This document shows, piece by piece, positions 16,965 to 24,823 of a stretch of DNA of 27,145 bases. The DNA is from CAZUHK01 sp964620345. GTDB lineage: Bacteria; Planctomycetota; Phycisphaerae; Phycisphaerales; Zrk34. The stretch's first letter is position 1, and each line of letters begins with the position of its first letter. The stretch spans positions 1 to 27,145 of the forward strand of contig CAZUHK010000017.1 in assembly GCA_964620345.1 (NCBI GenBank). The letters run 5' to 3'. The position numbers and the translations under genes were made by a program. The notes below the pieces were generated by a model that saw nothing but the letters and a program-made list of their open reading frames with translations, was not told the origin of the DNA and made no database searches.

Positions 16965-17684
16965 TCAGGCGGCCTTGTTCGCTTCCTTCATCTGACGGTA
17001 CTGCTTCTGGGTCCAGACGGTCTCCATCTGCGCGATGAACGCGCGGTACCGCTCGAAGCTGCGGGTCATCTGGTACTGGAAAAACAGGCCCGGAATGGCG
17101 ATGACCAGGCCGGTCTCCGTGGTGATCAGCGCCTCGGAGATGCCGCTGGCGACCTGGTCCATCGTCTTCTCGCCGCCCGAGCCGCTGGCCAGGGCGCCGA
17201 ACGTGGCGAGCATGCCGGTCACCGTGCCCAGCAGGCCCAGCAGCGGCGCGGCCGAGACGCAGATGCGCATCACGCGCAGGTCGCGCGCGAACGGGCGGAT
17301 CTCGGTGGTCCGCAGTTCTTCGAAGAAGATCGCGGTATCTCGCAGCGTCTTGCCGCCGGTCACAAAATCCATCATCTGCCCGACCGGGCCTCGCCGTTCG
17401 TCGGGATGATCGATCCAGCGGCGCCAGGTCTTCTCGCGGATGCGGTAGAAGCCCTTGCTGCGCAGGCGCAGCCAGATGTGCATGCCCATAGCGAAGATGA
17501 CCAGCGCGGTGATGGCGATGAGGATCATCGCCCAGCCGCCGCTGAGCCAGATCTCCACGGCCGAATCCCACAGCGCCCGGGCCTGGGCCGGCCAATCGAA
17601 GCCCGCGTCGGGCGCAGGGGCGTCGGCGGCCGAGACGGGTGCGTCGGCCAGTGGGGCGTCGGGTTGGGCTGGGGCCTGCATCAT
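16965..17684 (-). CDS. exbB: MotA/TolQ/ExbB proton channel protein (ExbB2-like)
   Basis: The 239-residue protein has an Ala/Pro/Asp-rich N-terminal stretch (1-30), a first membrane helix at about 50-72, and a cytoplasmic loop. Two further helices contain 'SAAPLLGLLGTVTGMLATF' (144-162) and 'GISEALITTETGLVIAIPGL' (182-201), the diagnostic ExbB segments. It forms the pentameric proton channel with ExbD. It lies directly after the longer TtpC-like paralogue with 14 nt between them; the two share the channel motifs almost word for word. It starts with two adjacent Met codons. Confidence 0.95.
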   Translation of the reverse strand: MMQAPAQPDAPLADAPVSAADAPAPDAGFDWPAQARALWDSAVEIWLSGGWAMILIAITALVIFAMGMHIWLRLRSKGFYRIREKTWRRWIDHPDERRGPVGQMMDFVTGGKTLRDTAIFFEELRTTEIRPFARDLRVMRICVSAAPLLGLLGTVTGMLATFGALASGSGGEKTMDQVASGISEALITTETGLVIAIPGLFFQYQMTRSFERYRAFIAQMETVWTQKQYRQMKEANKAA

Positions 17685-17698
17685 CGATTTACTCGAAA

Positions 17699-19225
17699 TC
17701 AGGCGGCTTCCTTCTGGGGCTGATAGGGCGTCTTGCCGACCTGGTTAACCAGGGCGACGGCGGCCTTCTCCATGCCGTCCACCACGCCGCGCGCCTTGCG
17801 CGACAGGAATGCGTGCAGCAGCAGCGACGGGATGGCGACGATCAGGCCGAACTCCGTCGTGATCAGCGCCTCGGAGATGCCGCCCGACAAGCTCTTCACA
17901 TCGCCCGAGCCGAACACGGTGATGAGCTTGAATGTGTTGATGATGCCCGTCACCGTACCCAGCAGGCCCAGCAGCGGCGCCGAGGCGGCGGTGATCGCGA
18001 CGAAAGGCAGCATGCGGTTGAGCTTGAGCCGCGTTGTCAGCACCTTCTCGTACATGATCTCTTCGATCAACTCCCGCGGCTCTTCGAGGTGCTCGACGCC
18101 GGCGGCAAGCATCTGCCCCGCCGGCCCGCCGACCTTCTTGGCCTCGGCCATCGCCCCGGGCTTGTCGCGCTGGGCCACCGCCGCGAGCAACGCGCCGATC
18201 CGCTTGCGCGATGGGGAGCGGACGAACAGCAACGCTACCCACTTGTACAACGCCACCAGCAACGCCGCGCCGGCCAGCGCGAAGATCGGCACCATGACCG
18301 GCCCGCCCTTCTGCACGTGCTCGACGAACGTCTCTTTGGTCTTCTCGATCTCGTGGGCGTTGCCCTGCGTCGGGTCGAAGGGGAACTTGCCGTTCGCCGC
18401 GCCCGCGACCAGGGCCTGAGCGACCTCGCGCTGCGCCGGTTCTTTGAAGTTGCGGACGTTGGGCTCCAGCGACCCCAGCCGCTGGTCGGCGGTGCCGATG
18501 TCCTCGCCGTCCTCGGACACGAACAGCGCCGCCGGGCCGACCAGCACGAACGTGCCGGGCTTCACCTGGCCGGTTTCGTTCACCGCCGTGCCGTCGAGCC
18601 GCGTGCCGTCCAATGCCTCGAACAACCGATCGATCGACAGCGAGATGAAGTCGGCCTGCTGCTGGTAGACCTGCTCGGTCGAAAGCTTCTTGTTCTCCGG
18701 CGCGGCCTTGGCCTGCTCCAGACGATCGCCGTGGCGCTGCAGCTCGGTGATGTGCAAACGCGATTCGAGGTTGCGGATGTATTCGCCCAGCAGGTTGGAC
18801 AGGTACTGGGCCTCCTGCTCGCGCTGCTTGATCTGCGTGCGCAGGTTGCTCAGTTCCAGCGTGCGGTTGTCCAGCTTGCGCGAGACCTTCTGGTATTCCT
18901 CACGCGCCTCGGTGAGCCGGCCCTCCAGCTCGTTGAGCTTGCGCGACAGCGGCAGCTTCTTTTCCGCGATCTCCTGGCGAAGTTGATCGAGCTGCTCCAC
19001 GGCCTGATGCAGTTGCTGGTCGACCGTGATCGAGACGTCGGCGAAGGTCGGCCCGGCCCGTGGAGCCGGGGCGGCGGGCGCATCGGCCTGGTCGTCCGCG
19101 GGCTGAGCGTCCGCGGGCACCGTCGCTTCGTTGGCCACCGCGTCCTCGGCCGGCGCTTCGTCCTGCGCCAAAGCCAGTGGACCACCGGCCAGCAGCATCA
19201 CGATGAGAAGATGGATCGGTTTCAT
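17699..19225 (-). CDS. TtpC-like long MotA/TolQ/ExbB family protein
   Basis: The 508-residue protein begins with a signal peptide (cleavage after ALA20) and an acidic Ala/Pro stretch. A coiled-coil periplasmic region spans about residues 65-190 (for example 'LHQAVEQLDQLRQEIAEKKL'), then a globular region. A membrane helix lies near 310-334 and the ExbB channel core is in the last 110 residues ('SAPLLGLLGTVTGIINTF', 'GISEALITTEFGLIVAIPSL'). This extended ExbB form is TtpC, which works with TonB2, ExbB2 and ExbD2 in Vibrio. The neighbours match that system exactly: DUF3450 upstream, ExbB, ExbD, TonB and TPR downstream. A GGGAG is 9 nt before the ATG. The coiled coil probably contacts the DUF3450 protein. 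Confidence 0.92.
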   Translation of the reverse strand: MKPIHLLIVMLLAGGPLALAQDEAPAEDAVANEATVPADAQPADDQADAPAAPAPRAGPTFADVSITVDQQLHQAVEQLDQLRQEIAEKKLPLSRKLNELEGRLTEAREEYQKVSRKLDNRTLELSNLRTQIKQREQEAQYLSNLLGEYIRNLESRLHITELQRHGDRLEQAKAAPENKKLSTEQVYQQQADFISLSIDRLFEALDGTRLDGTAVNETGQVKPGTFVLVGPAALFVSEDGEDIGTADQRLGSLEPNVRNFKEPAQREVAQALVAGAANGKFPFDPTQGNAHEIEKTKETFVEHVQKGGPVMVPIFALAGAALLVALYKWVALLFVRSPSRKRIGALLAAVAQRDKPGAMAEAKKVGGPAGQMLAAGVEHLEEPRELIEEIMYEKVLTTRLKLNRMLPFVAITAASAPLLGLLGTVTGIINTFKLITVFGSGDVKSLSGGISEALITTEFGLIVAIPSLLLHAFLSRKARGVVDGMEKAAVALVNQVGKTPYQPQKEAA

Positions 19226-19240
19226 AGGGGCGGCTCCCGC

Positions 19241-20167
19241 TTACTTGATTTCCATGGGCAAAGGCACGAAAGACGCAACCTGTTCGTTCTTGAGAATAGC
19301 GATGGCCTGGCTGATCGGCTTGGCCGCCTCGGGCCGGCTCGTCCACACCCACCCGTCTTCCCCAGGACTGCCGACGCCCGCCACGTCGCCGCTGGCGCTG
19401 ACGTAGTACGCCTTGGACACGCCCAGGTACATCACCGTGACCTCGCGCGATTCGCCATCGCCAAGGTCGCGCACCTCGCTGGTCACGGTGATCTCGGTGT
19501 GAAACTTGTTGATCTCGTTGAGGATGCCGATGACGTTCTGGAACCGGGCCGACAGCGAGAGCTTCTGCTTCTCTTCTTCGTTCTCGGGCATCTGCTGGCT
19601 CAGCGGCCGCACGCGCTCGCGCACCATCTGCGGGCTGGCCGCCAGCAGTTGCATGGTGCGTTGCTCGATCACATCGACCATGTCCCTCAGCGACTGGGCG
19701 CCGGCGATGAGCTTCTCGTTCTGGCCCGTCAGTTCCTGGTGCTTCTCATCGGTGCTTTCCAATTGCTCCTGGGCCTCGGCGGTGCGCTGCTTCATTGCAT
19801 CCAGTTCGCTTTGCAGCACGTCGATCCGATCGTTGAGAAACTGCAGCGAAAGAGCCAGATCCTTCTTCTCCTCGGAGATCAGCCGACGGGTCTCGACCCA
19901 CTGATCGAGCTTGGCGCGGGTCTGCTCGATGGTCATCGACACCTGCTCGCGCCGCGACTGCTCGTCCGCTTCGGGGTTGGGCGGTGGCGCGGGCTCCGCG
20001 GCGGGCTCGGTCGGCGCCTGGTCGGTTTCGACGACCGTTTGATCAGGTGCCGCGGCCTCGTCCTGCGCCCGTACCGCGGGCGCGCCGCCCCAGACGCCGA
20101 TCAGTGCGCCGATCACCAGCGTCGCGATCCATCGACGCCCAGCGATGCGATGTGTTGTGCTTTTCAT
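19241..20167 (-). CDS. DUF3450 periplasmic coiled-coil protein of the TonB2-type system
   Basis: The 308-residue protein has a signal peptide with cleavage predicted after AVRA34, a Pro/Glu/Ala-rich stretch to about residue 65, and a long coiled coil at about 70-165 ('TRRLISEEKKDLALSLQFLN', 'IDVLQSELDAMKQRTAEAQE'). A C-terminal domain follows with 'VIGILNEINKFHTEITVTSE' and 'VTVMYLGVSKAYYVSASGDV', which are typical of DUF3450. In gammaproteobacteria this gene is always next to ttpC, and its product is thought to assist the TonB2 complex in the periplasm. AGGA lies 8 nt before the ATG. It is separated from the receptor gene by 42 nt and from ttpC by 15 nt. Confidence 0.93.
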   Translation of the reverse strand: MKSTTHRIAGRRWIATLVIGALIGVWGGAPAVRAQDEAAAPDQTVVETDQAPTEPAAEPAPPPNPEADEQSRREQVSMTIEQTRAKLDQWVETRRLISEEKKDLALSLQFLNDRIDVLQSELDAMKQRTAEAQEQLESTDEKHQELTGQNEKLIAGAQSLRDMVDVIEQRTMQLLAASPQMVRERVRPLSQQMPENEEEKQKLSLSARFQNVIGILNEINKFHTEITVTSEVRDLGDGESREVTVMYLGVSKAYYVSASGDVAGVGSPGEDGWVWTSRPEAAKPISQAIAILKNEQVASFVPLPMEIK

Positions 20168-20209
20168 ATCCGTGATCCTGCGTAGATGATTGCGTGGGTG
20201 TCTTTTCGA

Positions 20210-23200
20210 TCAAAACTCAAATTTTGCTGACACGCTGATTCCCAGGTCAATGCCTTTGGTGAAGGACGTCTTGACCACATCGCCCCCCGGTAGAAACTCC
20301 GAGCGATACACGGTCTGAATCTCCGGGTCCGTCAGATTCTTCGCGGAGAACTTCACGCTCACGTGCTTGCCGATCTTCTGGCTGAGCGTGAGGTTCAAGG
20401 TGCCGAACTGCGTCTCGTAAACACCAGGGATGAACAGATCGGGCTTGCCGCCGTCTCCCCCGTCGACCACGCTCGGGCTGACGATCAGCGTATCGCCTCG
20501 GACGGTGTAGAATACCGAGAGTTGCGTTCCGGTTTCCGGCACGTCGAGCGTCATGAACAGGTTGTAAAGGAATTCGGGCGCATCGGTCATCGGGATGCTC
20601 TGAATGGGCAACGGGGTCTGGGCATCCAGAAAATCCTCGGATTCGGACCCGAGGCCTTCTCGCAACCGCACTTCGGTGTCCAGCAGCGTGGCGTTGCCCC
20701 CGATCGTGAGTCCCGACAGCGGCGACCACAGCTCGCCAAGATTCTGCCGCGCCTCAATTTCCCAGCCCTCGATCTGGCCCGATGGCAAATTCACCGGAAG
20801 AATGATGTCCGTGCCACCCTGTTGCTGGCGAACGGTCTGGATCGGGGATTCGACGTCTTTCTTAAAATAGCTCACCGAAAAGAGACTTCCCGCTGTGGGC
20901 CGGTAATCCACGCGCAGGTCGTAGTTCTGCACCGCGCTGAGTTTGAGGAATGGATTGCCGACAAACGGCGTCTGCCCCAGAAACAGCGATTGAGCCACGG
21001 GCGTGAGTTCGCGGAAGGTCGGCCGGGCGATGGTTTCGCTGTACGACGCACGCAGCGTCAGCCCCTCCAGCGGGGTGAGGATCGCCCCGATCGAGGGCAG
21101 GACGTCCTCCTGCCGCAGGCCGACATTGAGCGCATCGCCCACAGAGCCCGCCGGCAAGGCACCGAGGCCTGTACCGAGGCCGCGTTCAAGCTGCTCCTTT
21201 CGGTCGATGAACACGAGGACGGTGTCCGTATCGGGCGTCAGCCGCGTCGAGATCTCCGTGTTTTCGAACCGGACACCACCGATCAGCCGCAGGAACGAGG
21301 TCACCGGCAGGTCGGCCATCATGTACCACGCGTCGACATCCTGATTGCCGGTATAACGGAAGTCAATCGTGCTGGCCTGTATTCGAGGCGAAGCGCCCCC
21401 CAAGAATATCGCGTTACCGTCGCCCACGGCGTCGGAAAGCCGACCGCTCTCATCGAAGAAAGAACCGAGAACCGCAGCCGTCGGAACCGGCCCGGCAGTG
21501 CTGCCCAGCAAGAACGTATCCTGTTCAAAATCGCGTTCGACGCTGTCCACGAAGTATCCGAACTTCAACGCCCCCTCCTCCCCCGACCACTGACGGAAGG
21601 GCAACTCGCCATCGATGCGATACTGCGTGCTGACTTCTTCGATGTCTCGAAATACGACGTTGAAGAAGCTCACGTCCGCCGAAGCGCTGGGCGCGGAAAA
21701 CTGAGCGAAAGATCCGCCCGCGGTCGCCGGGCGACCCAGCGAATCGAAAATCCGGGTGCCGGGCTCTTCACGCTTGGACGAACTGCGGGCGAACTGCCAA
21801 CTAACCCTCGGCGCGAGCACCTCGAACACTTCATCGATGCCCACGCCCTGATTGAACCACGGGGCCGCGTGCTCACCGCTCACTTGGAAACTGCGAACCG
21901 CTCTTTCGATGTATTGCTGGGTTTCGAGCCGGCGGAACGGCGCGAAACCCGTCAAATTGCCCGCGGCAAACGGATCGCCGAACGGGTCGACTCCGGCGGA
22001 CGAACCGAGACCACCGTCCGAACTGGAATCCGTGAAGTCGTGGCCGGGAAACTTTAGGAACTTGCTTCGGGTGTCTTCGGCGACCTCCACGGTCGACGTC
22101 GTCAGCCGCGTCTGCAGAAACATCAGACTCAACCGGTGATCTTCGCCCTCGAGGCCGATCGTTCCCAGCGCGCCCCAAGACACCTCGTGTTCTGATTCGG
22201 TGGTGTCGAACAGCGTCGTCAGGATCGCTTCTTCATCGGAAATGTCGATCTCGCTGGAGATCGGGTCGATGAAGTTCGCTCCCGAAGAATCAGGTACCAT
22301 GCCGAAGCGCAAGTTATCGCCGCGAAGGTCGATCACTTTCTTATCATCCTGCGCATCTTCGCGATGGCTGATGTCCTGCTCCCAGAAGTAGGTCGCGAGA
22401 CCGCCGATGGTCCAGCCCGTGCCGAGCTCATGGCGCAAGCCCCCGGTGACCGACCAGTCATACTCGATCGGCGCGTCCCCGAACCGCGGCGCCGGCGAAC
22501 CGAACGCGTTGACCGGCTGCTGGGTGAAGAGCGTGGGCGGGCTGGCCTGTGTTTGGTCATTGGTCAGGCCTTCGAGGCCAGGGGGCAGATCGCGCTGGTT
22601 GTCGATGCCGAAGTGCGGAACACCGCCGCGACTGTCGGTCAGGAACTTACCGTCATCCGGCCGCTGGGTGTTGGTCTCGATCCCCCCGCCGAACTTGATG
22701 AAGCTCTGATCGGGGATACTCTTGGTCACGATGTTCACCGCGCCGCCCGACGCCGTGCCCTGTTGATCGGGTGTGAAGGTCTTACTGACCTGGATGTTCT
22801 CGATGATGTCCGCGGAGAAGATGTCCAGCCGGACGGCGCGGGTGTCCGGGTTGGCGCTGGGCAGGACGACGCTGTTGAGCTGCGTGCTGACAAAACGGGG
22901 CGGCAGGCCCCGCACCGCCGCGAAGCCGCCGCCGGTCGTCGTCGCCCCCGAAACGAGCTTCAGCCCCGCCTCGGCGTCGCTGGCGCCGGCGCGGCTCAGA
23001 AAATCCGAACTTATGCCGTCGATCTGCGCTGCGGCGTCGAAACGAATGTCCAGCACCTGCTGCTCAGTCCCCGCGTCGAACGTGATGTCCTGCACGATGA
23101 ACTCTTCGAGCTCGACGAAATCGCCGGCGAGCTTCGCATCGACATCGGTCAACTGTCCCGGTGTGACCACCACGTTGCCCCTGACGAACCGGGTGTAGCC

Positions 23201-23446
23201 GGACTTGCTGATCGTGACGGTGTACTGACCCGGCGGCACGTCGCCGATCACGTAACCGCCCTGCTCGTTGGTCGCCGCGGTCTGGCCGGTCTCGATCAGC
23301 TCGACACGCGCCTCGGCCACGGGCACATCGAAATCCTCGTCATAGACCACGCCCCGAATCGACCCCACCTGCTGCGCATGCGCGCCCGCGGTCCATAAGA
23401 CTCCTGCGAGCAAAAACAGCAGGCACGTCAGACGCGGTCTCACCAC
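20210..23446 (-). CDS. TonB-dependent outer-membrane receptor with carboxypeptidase-regulatory N-domain
   Basis: The 1078-residue receptor has a signal peptide (cleavage after AHA24) and a CarboxypepD_reg-like beta-sandwich at about 28-108 ('GSIRGVVYDEDFDVPVAEAR', 'GQYTVTISKSGY'). A probable TonB box lies near 113-120 (EEFIVQDI). A plug domain at about 133-245 contains 'GGGFAAVRGLPPRF' and 'GTASGGAVNIVTKSIPD', followed by a barrel to the C-terminal Phe in 'SVSAKFEF'. It would import a ligand too large for porins; the ligand is not deducible. GTG at 23446 gives a 7-nt overlap with the upstream gene's stop, while GTG at 23443 gives a canonical GTGA overlap; both leave the signal peptide intact. 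It sits directly before the TonB module that presumably energises it. Confidence 0.95.
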   Translation of the reverse strand: MVRPRLTCLLFLLAGVLWTAGAHAQQVGSIRGVVYDEDFDVPVAEARVELIETGQTAATNEQGGYVIGDVPPGQYTVTISKSGYTRFVRGNVVVTPGQLTDVDAKLAGDFVELEEFIVQDITFDAGTEQQVLDIRFDAAAQIDGISSDFLSRAGASDAEAGLKLVSGATTTGGGFAAVRGLPPRFVSTQLNSVVLPSANPDTRAVRLDIFSADIIENIQVSKTFTPDQQGTASGGAVNIVTKSIPDQSFIKFGGGIETNTQRPDDGKFLTDSRGGVPHFGIDNQRDLPPGLEGLTNDQTQASPPTLFTQQPVNAFGSPAPRFGDAPIEYDWSVTGGLRHELGTGWTIGGLATYFWEQDISHREDAQDDKKVIDLRGDNLRFGMVPDSSGANFIDPISSEIDISDEEAILTTLFDTTESEHEVSWGALGTIGLEGEDHRLSLMFLQTRLTTSTVEVAEDTRSKFLKFPGHDFTDSSSDGGLGSSAGVDPFGDPFAAGNLTGFAPFRRLETQQYIERAVRSFQVSGEHAAPWFNQGVGIDEVFEVLAPRVSWQFARSSSKREEPGTRIFDSLGRPATAGGSFAQFSAPSASADVSFFNVVFRDIEEVSTQYRIDGELPFRQWSGEEGALKFGYFVDSVERDFEQDTFLLGSTAGPVPTAAVLGSFFDESGRLSDAVGDGNAIFLGGASPRIQASTIDFRYTGNQDVDAWYMMADLPVTSFLRLIGGVRFENTEISTRLTPDTDTVLVFIDRKEQLERGLGTGLGALPAGSVGDALNVGLRQEDVLPSIGAILTPLEGLTLRASYSETIARPTFRELTPVAQSLFLGQTPFVGNPFLKLSAVQNYDLRVDYRPTAGSLFSVSYFKKDVESPIQTVRQQQGGTDIILPVNLPSGQIEGWEIEARQNLGELWSPLSGLTIGGNATLLDTEVRLREGLGSESEDFLDAQTPLPIQSIPMTDAPEFLYNLFMTLDVPETGTQLSVFYTVRGDTLIVSPSVVDGGDGGKPDLFIPGVYETQFGTLNLTLSQKIGKHVSVKFSAKNLTDPEIQTVYRSEFLPGGDVVKTSFTKGIDLGISVSAKFEF

Positions 23447-24672
23447 GGGGGTCCCAGGTTACGGTTGGTCTGGCGGATCAGGGGCCAGAGCGTATCGCTG
23501 GGTTCGGCTTCGTTCAAGGCCATGGAAATACAGGTCAACGCCAGATCATCAGCTTTTGGCCGACTATTCGGGTTTTTCGCACCCTGGCGAATAGCTTTCT
23601 CATAAACTTCTAACGCTTGGTCGGTCGCGCCGATGGTCGCGTACGCCTCGGCGATCGGTCGCAGGGCGTCGGCACGCCAGATATCGACGATCTTTTCCAG
23701 CCGGCGGTCGAGTTCGGCCAGCGCCGCATCCAGTGCTTGGCGCGCCGCCTCGGGCTCGCCCGCGGCGAACCGAAGCTTCGCCAGCTTCGACCGGTACACA
23801 TACTCGTACTCGGCGGATCGGGACCAGGCGATTTGCTCCAGCAGCGTTTTGGCCTCGTCCAGAAACGCCCGTGCCTTGGCCGGGTCGTCGTTGGACAGCG
23901 CCGCCTCGGCCAGCAGGGCCAGCATGTCCAGCGTCTCGGGGCCGGGCATCTTCTCGTAGGCCGAGCGAAGCTTGGTCTCGATCACCTCGCGTCGCTCCGC
24001 GTTGGCATAATGGACCCGGTAGAGGTTGGCCAGCGCCTCGGAGGCGTTGAGGATCAGCTCGAACCGCTGGACGGCGATCAGTTGATCCAGCCGCGCCATC
24101 ATCTGCTCATACTGTTCATCCCCGGCCTCGGCCGCCTCCATCGCCTCCACCCGGCCCCGGTGCATGTCCTCCTGCACGCCCCGACGGAAGGCCTCCGCGG
24201 CCTGGGGCTGGCCCATCAGCCATCGGGCCTTGGCCACGTCGAACTCAATCGTCTCCTTGCGCCAGTCCTGGTCGGCCAGCTCCGCCGAGGCCTCGGCCAG
24301 CTTGAGGTAGCTTTCGATGCCCTGCGTGTGCTTGTGCCGGGCGAGGTACACCGCGATCTCCGCCGCCGCGGCGCCGCGACGCCAGTTGTGAATCTCGTAC
24401 ATGTACCGGTGAGCGCGGCGCGGCTGGTCCAGTTGCAGCGCGGCCCGAACGACCTGCTGCTGGGCGCGGCAGCGATTCTTCAGGTGCGGCACCGTCGGCA
24501 TCTTCGACACCGCCCGCATCGCGATCGAAAGCAGTTGATCCTGCGATTCGCTGATCTTCGCGTCCTCGGGCAGGTGGTCCACGACGGCGCCGGGGTCGGC
24601 CGATCGTTGGGCGACCGCGGCCCAAGCCGCGACCAGAACGATACACAGCGTCAAACGGAGCGTAGAAAACAT
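23440..24672 (-). CDS. Secreted helical-repeat (TPR-like) protein, function unknown
   Basis: The 410-residue protein starts 'MFSTLRLTLCIVLVAAWAAVA', a signal peptide cleaved after A21, with no lipobox. The rest is almost wholly helical with repeated Ala-rich pairs of helices, for example 'DMLALLAEAALSNDDPAKAR', 'SKLAKLRFAAGEPEAARQAL' and 'PIAEAYATIGATDQALEVYE', which read as degenerate TPRs. The ATG at 24672 has an AAAGG about 10 nt upstream; the open frame extends further left into the beta-helix gene's antisense-free region but without a signal sequence. The stop overlaps the receptor start (GTGA), so the two are probably translationally coupled, and a periplasmic helper role for the receptor is an inference. 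Confidence 0.85.
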   Translation of the reverse strand: MFSTLRLTLCIVLVAAWAAVAQRSADPGAVVDHLPEDAKISESQDQLLSIAMRAVSKMPTVPHLKNRCRAQQQVVRAALQLDQPRRAHRYMYEIHNWRRGAAAAEIAVYLARHKHTQGIESYLKLAEASAELADQDWRKETIEFDVAKARWLMGQPQAAEAFRRGVQEDMHRGRVEAMEAAEAGDEQYEQMMARLDQLIAVQRFELILNASEALANLYRVHYANAERREVIETKLRSAYEKMPGPETLDMLALLAEAALSNDDPAKARAFLDEAKTLLEQIAWSRSAEYEYVYRSKLAKLRFAAGEPEAARQALDAALAELDRRLEKIVDIWRADALRPIAEAYATIGATDQALEVYEKAIRQGAKNPNSRPKADDLALTCISMALNEAEPSDTLWPLIRQTNRNLGPPW

Positions 24673-24730
24673 GATCGGATGCCTTTCGGTGTGGCCGCAA
24701 GGCCCGCGGCGCGGCGGTGCGGGATTGAAG

Positions 24731-24760
24731 CGATGGCAGGGCGTTTCCGCCCTGCCATCG
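24731..24760 (-). terminator. 13-bp perfect hairpin with GAAA tetraloop, terminator or mRNA-processing element
   Basis: Bases 24731-24743 pair perfectly with 24748-24760. On the - strand RNA the loop is GAAA, a GNRA tetraloop closed by G-C, so the fold is very stable. It lies 63 nt after the beta-helix stop and 58 nt before the TPR gene start. The sequence following on the - strand (CTTCAATCCC) is only weakly U-rich. It may act as a partial terminator or a 3'-end stabiliser that lowers expression of the downstream operon relative to the beta-helix gene. The rest of the 151-nt gap (24673-24823) holds nothing else that I recognise. Confidence 0.75.
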
Positions 24761-24823
24761 TTGAACGAAACTTCACTTGTCCGAAGTATCTCGACCGTTC
24801 CGAGGTCGCCCGAAGGCGGGGTC

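Noticed and set aside
16965..19225. Flagellar MotA/MotB motor genes
   Set aside because: The two MotA/TolQ/ExbB family proteins carry ExbB-type channel motifs and lie with ExbD, TonB and DUF3450. There is no MotB with an OmpA domain.
17639..20185. Long open frame on the + strand (about 848 codons) opposite ttpC and DUF3450
   Set aside because: It is the antisense of well-recognised - strand genes. The translation is rich in Arg, His, Gln and Leu without domains, a usual by-product of high GC.
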